Source of the DNA: Granulosicoccaceae bacterium
GTDB lineage: Bacteria; Pseudomonadota; Gammaproteobacteria; Granulosicoccales; Granulosicoccaceae
Direction of reading: 5' to 3'
NCBI GenBank assembly: GCA_023301405.1
Contig: JALZUX010000330.1
Span: 1 to 11,366, forward strand
DNA: 11,366 bases
Of the stretch, positions 5,905 through 11,366 are shown piece by piece; within the stretch, counting starts at the first letter, position 1; each line of letters starts with the position of its first letter. The position numbers were made by a program, and so were the translations under genes. The notes under the pieces are model-generated. The model was not told the DNA's origin, did not search any database, and saw nothing but the letters and a program-made list of their open reading frames with translations.

Positions 5905-7028
5905 AGCGTTGGCACCAAAAATACTCAATCCCCGGTAAACAAGAAGGGGCGGCACTCATCACAACGTTGCTCATAGTGGCGCTGATTACGATTACCGTGA
6001 CAGCGATGACATCGCGACAGGTCTTGTCGATCCAGCGCGCCTCTAATCGCCAGGTGTTGGGGCAATTAAAAGGCCTGTTAGGTGCTGGTGAAAATTTTGC
6101 CATTGCCGTGTTGAATCGTGATCGCAAGGAAGGTGAGCGCAACAACTCTGACAGCACTGAGGACTTCTGGGCAGAGAGCTTACCGCCGGTGCCTGTTGAC
6201 GGGGCAACAGTAGAAGGTTGCGTTATTGATTTGCAGGGCAAGTTCAATCTGAATAATCTGGTCAACGATGAAGGCACTACCGAGCAACTTGAGTTTGAAA
6301 GCCTGCAGCGCTTGTTAACCGCATTGAGCATCAATTCTGATTTTGCAGAATCAATACTGGACTGGATTGATCCGAATGCGGATGCCACGGGTGTGGAAGG
6401 CGCTGAAGATGATTTCTACACCGGGCAAACGCCCCCGTATCGAGCCGCTAATGGCCCAATGGCAAGCCCGACCGAATTATTGCTAGTGAAAGGTTTTCGC
6501 GTCACCGATGAAGGAGGCCTAGACAATTACGATGTGCTTTTACCTCACATTTCCACTGTGCCTTATGGTACGTCGATAAACGTAAATACGGCGTCTGCGG
6601 CTGTGCTGGCCTCTCTCGCAGATTACATGATTGAACGGTCTGACGATCTACAGGTGGTTGATAACGGGTATTGGGAAAACTATCCTGGATGCCCGGAAGG
6701 GGGTGGCTTGCTCGATACACTCATCAACGCCGAGGACGATGAAGATCCGGCAGCTGCGGATTCCGATGCAGGTGTTGAAGGTGACAATCCCGATGACGAA
6801 GACGCCGGTAGCTTTATTTATGAGAACATAGAACAATTTATAGCAGATGCAAAAGGCGATACCGAAGAGCAAAACGTCGACGGTGCTAACATAGACAAGT
6901 CCAGCAGATACTTTATGTCTAGAGTAACGGTCAGTCGAGATGAGTCTAGTTTAACCCAATTTTCCATTCTTGAACGCGACAACACCGGCGCTGTAAGAGT
7001 ATTACGTCGAACCCGTGGGAGCTTGTAG
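5901..7028 (+). CDS. gspK: Minor pseudopilin GspK (T2SS)
   Basis: A 375-residue largest minor pseudopilin, which caps the pseudopilus tip with GspI and GspJ. The leader is 16 residues ending in EG. The mature start AALITTLLIVAL lacks Glu at +5, the known GspK exception. GspK marks are GKFNLNNL (113-120), WIDPNADATG (155-164), the PPYRAAN and PMAS...ELLLVKG block (178-198), NVNTASAAVL (227-236) and SRYF (335-338). Two cysteines (107 and 264) could form a periplasmic disulfide. Residues 277-302 are strikingly acidic (13 of 26 Asp or Glu, no Lys or Arg) and help explain a length above the usual 320 or so. No strong ribosome site is seen; translation may be coupled through the mini-ORF ending at its ATG. 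A 91-base gap separates it from gspL. Confidence 0.94.
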   Translation: MKRWHQKYSIPGKQEGAALITTLLIVALITITVTAMTSRQVLSIQRASNRQVLGQLKGLLGAGENFAIAVLNRDRKEGERNNSDSTEDFWAESLPPVPVDGATVEGCVIDLQGKFNLNNLVNDEGTTEQLEFESLQRLLTALSINSDFAESILDWIDPNADATGVEGAEDDFYTGQTPPYRAANGPMASPTELLLVKGFRVTDEGGLDNYDVLLPHISTVPYGTSINVNTASAAVLASLADYMIERSDDLQVVDNGYWENYPGCPEGGGLLDTLINAEDDEDPAAADSDAGVEGDNPDDEDAGSFIYENIEQFIADAKGDTEEQNVDGANIDKSSRYFMSRVTVSRDESSLTQFSILERDNTGAVRVLRRTRGSL

Positions 7029-7072
7029 CTCGTCGCTGTTTGAGGTAAAACCGTCATTGTAATGCGGACTTA

Positions 7073-7120
7073 ATGTCCAATTGTTCTCCATACACACTAC
7101 TAAGTGGAACCGGAATCTAG
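7073..7120 (+). CDS. Possible 15-residue coupling mini-ORF before gspL
   Basis: An ATG with a weak GGA four bases upstream opens a frame for MSNCSPYTLLSGTGI. Its TAG stop shares one base with the proposed GTG start of gspL (TAGTG). It bridges the otherwise untranslated gspK-gspL gap as the mini-ORF before gspK does. Expression is not shown; it may be chance. Confidence 0.22.
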   Translation: MSNCSPYTLLSGTGI

Positions 7121-8385
7121 TGGCTCAGTATTTATTAACCTATTTGCGACGCATTGGCGATGATTACCTGCGTTGGGCGGTTTGCGATGACAAAAGTGGG
7201 GTCGTTGGATCCCATGATCACGGTAGCTTTGCGGATGCAGCAAAAGCCGCCGAACGCCGAAAAGTAATAATGGTCATCGCCGGGACGGAAGTCCTGCTTG
7301 AAGAGGTTACGGTGCCCGTCAATAACATGGCTAAAATATTGAAGGCCATTCCGTATGCCTTAGAAGAGCAGTTAGCGCAGGACATAGAAACATCCCATTT
7401 TGCGTGTGGACAAAAGCTTGCGAACGGAAGCGTACCAGTTGCGGTGATTGGGCAAGGTGGCCTTGACTGGATTATGGAGCGATGTGAACAGTCTAAGTTG
7501 ACTGCGGCCGAAATTATTCCCGAAATGTATGCGCTTCCCTATGAAGAGGGCCGATTAACCATCATGACAAACTCCGGCCATGCGGCGGTGCGGCAATCCA
7601 TATCCAAAGGGTTTTCCTGCGATACCGACATGCTACCGCTGTTGCTTGATAATTCAGTTGTTGTTGATCCAGAAGCTGAACTCGAAGATCCGCCAAACTC
7701 GAAAGAGCTGATATGGCGGGCATTGCATTTTTCCTGTGGTCAGGACCGTTACGACTTAAATACGTCGGAAGGTCCAATACAAATGCATACTGAGGTCGCA
7801 TTATTTGCAAAAGGGTTGAAGCAAGGCAGAGCGTTGCAAAAAGGCCAGGCGATCATCAACTTATTGCAAGGTGAGTACAGTAAGACAGAAGCCGTTGGAA
7901 AAGCCTGGAAGCCGTGGCGCCTGCCTGCCGCGCTGGCGGCAACCTTGTTAGCACTTTGGGGCGGTGCAAGTTTTTTACAGTATCAGGCGTTAGGCGTGGA
8001 GCAGCAGCGTTTACAAACCGAGATGGCAAGTGTTCTAAAGCGAACCTTCCCTACGGTGCGAAACCCGGAAAGTGACCCGGTTCGGCAAATGAAATCCCGT
8101 GTAAAGCTGGCATTGGCTGGCGGTGCCGGTATCGACGACGACAGTTTTATAGCGATGATGTCTGCGGTAGGTGCGGCTCTGGGGGTTGCACAGGAGCCAA
8201 CCGTCAAGAGCATGAATTATCGTTCAGGTCGACTTGATATTGAGCTTGAAACAGTCTCATTACAGGATATAGACAAGATTAAGTCAAACCTCGAGACAGG
8301 CAAAAAACTTAAGGCTGATGTAAAATCGGCAAACAAAGATAACGATCGGATCAAAGCCAAGTTGCGTGTTGAGAGTAGTTCATGA
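7120..8385 (+). CDS. gspL: T2SS inner-membrane platform protein GspL
   Basis: A 421-residue bitopic protein that binds the ATPase GspE in the cytoplasm and partners GspM. The cytoplasmic actin-like part spans about 1-265, with AIPYALEEQLAQDIE (76-90) and NLLQGEY (247-253) typical of GspL. One membrane segment lies at about 268-286, followed by a periplasmic ferredoxin-like domain. The GTG at 7120 was chosen because it gives MAQYLLTYL, like other GspL N-termini, and has GGAA just upstream. A TTG at 7081 would add 13 poorly matching residues. The stop overlaps gspM by four bases (ATGA). Length fits the family (about 380-420). Confidence 0.92.
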   Translation: MAQYLLTYLRRIGDDYLRWAVCDDKSGVVGSHDHGSFADAAKAAERRKVIMVIAGTEVLLEEVTVPVNNMAKILKAIPYALEEQLAQDIETSHFACGQKLANGSVPVAVIGQGGLDWIMERCEQSKLTAAEIIPEMYALPYEEGRLTIMTNSGHAAVRQSISKGFSCDTDMLPLLLDNSVVVDPEAELEDPPNSKELIWRALHFSCGQDRYDLNTSEGPIQMHTEVALFAKGLKQGRALQKGQAIINLLQGEYSKTEAVGKAWKPWRLPAALAATLLALWGGASFLQYQALGVEQQRLQTEMASVLKRTFPTVRNPESDPVRQMKSRVKLALAGGAGIDDDSFIAMMSAVGAALGVAQEPTVKSMNYRSGRLDIELETVSLQDIDKIKSNLETGKKLKADVKSANKDNDRIKAKLRVESSS

Positions 8386-8867
8386 GTATCAAGAGATGGT
8401 ATGCCAATCAAACCTCGCGAGAGCAGGGTATTATTGCCTGTGCCGCAATAGTAGGTATCGGCGCGATGTCGTATCTATTCGTTATTGAACCCTTGGCTAG
8501 TGGCACAAAAGCCAGGCAGGCTAGTATTGAGGTGCAGAAAAAAGATTTGGCGTGGATGAAGCAGCAAGAAAAGCTGGTAGTAAGCGCTGGTGGAACAGTG
8601 GCAGGGGTTACTCGTCCACTGGATCAAGCAGCGTATCTATTGCTCGATAAAGCCATTCGCGATAAGAAAATTACAGCGCCAGAACGTGTCACTCCTGATG
8701 GTAGCCAAGGGGCCAAAGCGCAGATTTCCAATGTCGAATTCGACAAACTTTTGGAAGTGCTGGGCGGTTTGGACGCGACTTATGGGTTGTCGGTCACTAC
8801 CATGAATGTCAGTAAAAAAAGTGAAGGGCTGGTGAATGCCAGATTTAGTCTGGAGGTTGGTCAGTGA
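8382..8867 (+). CDS. gspM: T2SS inner-membrane platform protein GspM
   Basis: A 161-residue bitopic inner-membrane protein that pairs with GspL and helps assemble the platform around GspE and GspF. It has a short cytoplasmic N-terminus with SREQ (12-15), the usual GspM feature before the membrane. One hydrophobic segment follows (about 16-36), then a periplasmic part with a probable helical stretch and a small ferredoxin-like domain. Length is typical (about 160-175). The ATG start overlaps gspL and the stop overlaps gspN, each by four bases, so L-M-N are coupled. Sequence conservation in GspM is low; the call rests on topology, SREQ and gene order. Confidence 0.9.
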   Translation: MSIKRWYANQTSREQGIIACAAIVGIGAMSYLFVIEPLASGTKARQASIEVQKKDLAWMKQQEKLVVSAGGTVAGVTRPLDQAAYLLLDKAIRDKKITAPERVTPDGSQGAKAQISNVEFDKLLEVLGGLDATYGLSVTTMNVSKKSEGLVNARFSLEVGQ

Positions 8868-9643
8868 AAGTTCTGGGTTACTTCTTTCTTTTTTTAGTAG
8901 CATTTGTCGTGTCGGTTATTTGGAAATTTCCGGCTGCTGGTATATTGCCGCACGTCAATATCAAGCCGCTATCGGTGGCGGGTGTTACTGGAAGCGTTTG
9001 GAATGGCTCTGCTGATCAGGTGATAGCACCGCCGCCGGCTTTACCAGTGAGTAACGTCGAGTGGCGCTTTCAACCAGTCGCATTATTGTCTGGTAAAACG
9101 GCGGCCAACCTGGATTTCGAAGTGCTAGGTGGCAACGGTTCCGGTAATGTAGCGCGCGGCTTTGCGGGTGATATAACAGTGACAGGGGGCAGCTATCGTG
9201 GACCTGCGGCCAACCTGGCTCAGTTTCTACCACTGCCGGTTGCCGACTTTGAAGGCCAGCTGCTCGCGGATATAGAAAATCTGGAGCTAAAAAATAACCT
9301 GTTAACCACCGCCAAAGGCACTGTGATCTGGTCCGACGCGCTGGTGACCGGCTTAGTTGAAGCAAAGCTTGGTCAGGTGGTGTTAGATTTTGAACCTGAG
9401 TCCATTGATGGTCAGGCTGTACATGTCGGTAAGTTAACTAACTCTGATGGTGACCTTGATATCAAAGGTGATGTTCAGATCGATATCAATGGCAACTATC
9501 GCGCTGATGTTCGATTAAAGCCCACAGCCACTGCATCGGCAGGTCTCACCGGTGCTCTGGGATCATTGGGTCCAATAGCGAAAAGAGAATCAGATGGTAG
9601 TTATCGAATACGAAATAATGGAAATATTCGAAACTTGAAGTAA
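8864..9643 (+). CDS. gspN: T2SS accessory protein GspN
   Basis: A 259-residue bitopic inner-membrane protein of the GspN family, present in some T2SS operons and dispensable in several species. It has an N-terminal membrane segment (about 4-20), then the characteristic GVTGSVWNGSA motif (40-50) and a periplasmic domain with many short beta-forming repeats. The GTG start overlaps the gspM stop by four bases. It is the last gene of the operon, and no clear intrinsic terminator follows in the 111 bases before cysQ. Length is close to the family norm of about 250. Confidence 0.9.
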   Translation: MKVLGYFFLFLVAFVVSVIWKFPAAGILPHVNIKPLSVAGVTGSVWNGSADQVIAPPPALPVSNVEWRFQPVALLSGKTAANLDFEVLGGNGSGNVARGFAGDITVTGGSYRGPAANLAQFLPLPVADFEGQLLADIENLELKNNLLTTAKGTVIWSDALVTGLVEAKLGQVVLDFEPESIDGQAVHVGKLTNSDGDLDIKGDVQIDINGNYRADVRLKPTATASAGLTGALGSLGPIAKRESDGSYRIRNNGNIRNLK

Positions 9644-9703
9644 GCCTGGATAACTACAAATCATTGACGTTGTTTACACTCTTGTTGGCACTGTACGTGT
9701 AAA

Positions 9704-9731
9704 TTGCAGTAGCATAAACCGCCGTTATAAA
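9704..9731 (+). promoter_or_regulatory. Candidate cysQ promoter
   Basis: TTGCAG (9704-9709) and TATAAA (9726-9731) are 16 bp apart, a plausible sigma-70 pair, and would start the transcript just before the cysQ ATG at 9755. The -35 box is a poor match. cysQ may also be read through from gspN. Confidence 0.35.
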
Positions 9732-9754
9732 AACTTTGGGTAGGCAAGCACGAC

Positions 9755-10591
9755 ATGTGCAAAAACATGATAGTTGAAGAGTTCAGTGGCCGCATTGATG
9801 CTGTTGTGGGCATCGCCAAGGCAGCTGGCATTAAAATTCTGGACCTTTATGAATCAGATGTAGTTGTGACTGCCAAGGACGATGACTCGCCACTGACTGA
9901 AGCTGATCTTGCAGCCAACCTGATCATAATAAGTCAGTTGCAGGCGTTGACCCCTGAGTTACCGATACTTACAGAGGAATCGTGCGGTATTCCCTTTACT
10001 GAGCGTCACGAGTGGAATACCTATTGGTTGGTTGACCCCCTCGACGGTACCCGTGAATTTTTAAAACGTAATGGTGAGTTCAGTGTAAATATAGCGCTGA
10101 TATGTAACGGTCTGCCGGTGTTGGGAGTGGTACACGCGCCAGTGCTTGATGTCACCTATTGGGCATCCACGGGTTCTGGAGCCTGGAAACAAGCAGGTAA
10201 CGATGATGCAAAAAAAATCTGTGTACGTACCGCCCCCGAAAAGGAAGTCACCGTGGCGCGTAGCCGTGCGCCATTGACCGGTGGGTTACTTACTCGATTT
10301 CTCAATCGACTTGGCAAATACAAAGAAGTTTCAATGGGCAGTGCCTTGAAGTCTTGTCTGGTAGCGGAAGGACAAGCAGATCTTTACGCGAAGCTTGGGC
10401 CTACTTGTGAATGGGACACCGGGGCCGCGCAATGCATTGTTGAAGAGGCGGGTGGTCATTTTACAGATACAAACATGCAGGATCTCCGATACAATACAAA
10501 AGAATCGCTGCTGAACCCGCACTTTTTTGTGTTCGGCGCAGGTAACCATAAATGGTCGGATTATCTTGAAGCAGAGGCTCAGGAGTCCTAA
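9755..10591 (+). CDS. cysQ: 3'(2'),5'-bisphosphate nucleotidase CysQ
   Basis: A 278-residue magnesium-dependent, lithium-sensitive phosphatase of the inositol monophosphatase fold. CysQ hydrolyses 3'-phosphoadenosine 5'-phosphate (PAP), the by-product of sulfate assimilation and of phosphopantetheinyl transfer, to AMP. Metal-site motifs are intact: DDDSPLTEAD (42-51), LTEES with Glu74 (72-76), WLVDPLDGTREF (91-102) with Asp94 and Asp97, and CEWDTGAA (218-225) with Asp221. The ATG at 9755 is taken; ATG 9767 is an alternative with no ribosome site. The protein is slightly longer than E. coli CysQ (246). It has no functional tie to T2SS that I can see, and the gene pairing is probably only positional. 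Other IMPase-fold enzymes are possible, but the DGTREF motif strongly favours CysQ. Confidence 0.94.
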   Translation: MCKNMIVEEFSGRIDAVVGIAKAAGIKILDLYESDVVVTAKDDDSPLTEADLAANLIIISQLQALTPELPILTEESCGIPFTERHEWNTYWLVDPLDGTREFLKRNGEFSVNIALICNGLPVLGVVHAPVLDVTYWASTGSGAWKQAGNDDAKKICVRTAPEKEVTVARSRAPLTGGLLTRFLNRLGKYKEVSMGSALKSCLVAEGQADLYAKLGPTCEWDTGAAQCIVEEAGGHFTDTNMQDLRYNTKESLLNPHFFVFGAGNHKWSDYLEAEAQES

Positions 10592-10643
10592 GTAATCGGG
10601 CTATAAGGTGTTATAACGGAACGCTTTTTTCGCAGGAGTCGTC

Positions 10644-11078
10644 ATGAGTAAAATCAAGTTTTCATCCCCGAGAGAAGCGGAAGAGGCCTTTTATCTAGCG
10701 ATTGAAAATGCTGATTTAACCTCAATGATGTCTGTCTGGTCAGAAGACGATGCGTCTGTCTGCATCCATCCCGGTGCGCCTCGTCTTGAAGGGCGTGATG
10801 AAATCCGTGATAGCTGGCGTGAAATTTTTGAGTCAGTCCCACCCATGGTGTTCTCGATCAGTGATGAACGTATTACCGAAGACAGTCATTTAGCGATCCA
10901 TTTGGTGCGTGAAGAGATCGCTGTTGAGGGTGAGTTCGTCAGCGTAATGTTATCGACCAATATTTACCATTGCACGGATGGTTATTGGAAAATGATGCTG
11001 CATCATTCATCACCTGAGCCAGAGCCTTTGCTTGAAGAGTTTGAATTACAGAATGAAGAGCCTGTCGTATTGCACTAG
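10644..11078 (+). CDS. NTF2-like (SnoaL/DUF4440-type) protein
   Basis: A 144-residue soluble protein with the cone-shaped NTF2-like fold pattern. It has an N-terminal helix (AEEAFYLAIENADLTSMMSV), then a Trp and CIHPG (40-44), then EGRDEIRDSWREIFE (49-63). Strands follow, ending in WKMMLHHSSP (113-122). The HPG, GRDEI and HHSSP elements are typical of a widespread family often annotated as nuclear transport factor 2 family or ketosteroid-isomerase-like. The tail after residue 122 is acidic. The real ligand or reaction is unknown; I see no proof of catalysis. AGGAG at 10634-10638 is a strong ribosome site five bases before the ATG. It is 52 bases downstream of cysQ, so the two may be co-transcribed. 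Confidence 0.85.
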   Translation: MSKIKFSSPREAEEAFYLAIENADLTSMMSVWSEDDASVCIHPGAPRLEGRDEIRDSWREIFESVPPMVFSISDERITEDSHLAIHLVREEIAVEGEFVSVMLSTNIYHCTDGYWKMMLHHSSPEPEPLLEEFELQNEEPVVLH

Positions 11079-11102
11079 GTAAATTGTTTCGATCAAACTT
11101 TC

Positions 11103-11152
11103 TCGGCTGTTATGGTGTACGTGGTAGAGCCGAATAATTTGTGAAAATTATT
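11103..11152 (+). terminator. Weak terminator candidate after the NTF2-like gene
   Basis: TCGGCT and AGCCGA (11103-11108, 11128-11133) pair across a 19-base loop. Right after, an 8-bp A/T stem (11133-11140 with 11145-11152, loop GTGA) is followed by a short T-rich run. Neither is a textbook terminator. The rest of 11079-11250 shows no gene. Confidence 0.3.
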
Positions 11153-11250
11153 TTGTACTTTGCTGAAAACTCAAAGTAAGTAATTTCTATCTTTGGATAC
11201 CTTTCAGCCTGTTTTCTAGAATTCACTATTCACGACGCTTATAAATATAG

Positions 11251-11366
11251 CTAGGTGACTGTCCGAGAATTACGATCTACTGCAGGCGCGGTCTTTCGGC
11301 CAGCAATTACGATCAATCTCGTTAAAGAAGAACAACTATTCTCCTCCATTGATCAGAAATATCTGA
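11251..11366. repeat. MITE-like palindromic repeat, copy 2 (cut by window edge)
   Basis: The left tip (11251-11272) matches the left tip of the first copy at 18 of 22 positions. The core at 11320-11341 is an exact inverted copy of 78-99. Just after it, a 12-base AGAAATATCTGA (11355-11366) equals the reverse complement of 54-65. GATCAAT (11311-11317) and ATTGATC (11348-11354) form a perfect inverted pair around the core. The element is incomplete: its right half lies beyond the window. Confidence 0.72.

Noticed and set aside
7081..7119. TTG start for gspL at 7081
   Set aside because: The GTG at 7120 gives a GspL-like N-terminus and has GGAA nearby; the 13 extra residues have no family support.
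10602..10617. TATAA...TTATA dyad and -10-like box before the NTF2-like gene
   Set aside because: The stem is only five A-T pairs and no -35 box fits; co-transcription with cysQ is as likely.
1..11366. CRISPR array, toxin-antitoxin pair, phage or defence genes
   Set aside because: Both strands were read; there are no regularly spaced repeats, and all sizeable open frames are explained by the listed genes.

Overview
This window looks like chromosomal DNA from a marine or aquatic gammaproteobacterium. The reasons are a type II secretion (T2SS) pseudopilin/platform operon in canonical gspGHIJKLMN order, a rhombosortase-type rhomboid protease (known with GlyGly-CTERM secreted proteins of such bacteria), and housekeeping genes ridA, recG and cysQ of proteobacterial type. 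Base composition is close to balanced and fairly uniform, and coding density is high. I cannot name the genus. No gene looks broken or recently transferred, and I see no CRISPR array, tRNA, rRNA or transposase gene.

Layout. Positions 2-176 hold an imperfect palindromic repeat (MITE-like), and a related copy starts near 11251 and runs off the right edge. Between them, on the + strand, come ridA (310-696, reactive enamine/imine deaminase) and recG (797-2887, branched-DNA helicase). Facing recG on the - strand is a rhombosortase-like protease (2903-3523). A 167-bp divergent intergenic region with two dyad-symmetric sequences separates it from the T2SS operon gspG-H-I-J-K-L-M-N (3691-9643). Then come cysQ (9755-10591, 3'(2'),5'-bisphosphate nucleotidase) and a small NTF2-like/SnoaL-type protein (10644-11078).

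How it works together. GspG is the major pseudopilin; GspH, I, J and K are the minor pseudopilins of the tip. GspL and GspM form the inner-membrane platform that links the pseudopilus to the ATPase, and GspN is an accessory inner-membrane protein. The parts still needed (GspC, secretin GspD, ATPase GspE, GspF, prepilin peptidase GspO/PilD) are not here, so the T2SS is split between loci. The divergent rhombosortase belongs to a family thought to cleave C-terminal GlyGly-CTERM anchors from proteins that travel through T2SS, so export and surface processing may be genetically linked here. Most operon junctions are 4-base stop/start overlaps. The exceptions are informative: a perfect 11-bp hairpin lies between gspG and gspH, and two mini-ORFs end on the start codons of gspK and gspL.

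The most interesting observations are the rhombosortase-T2SS linkage, the unusually long GspG leader, the gspG-gspH hairpin, the mini-ORF couplings and the palindromic repeats that bound the window. I do not see a wholly new system; these are variations on a known one.
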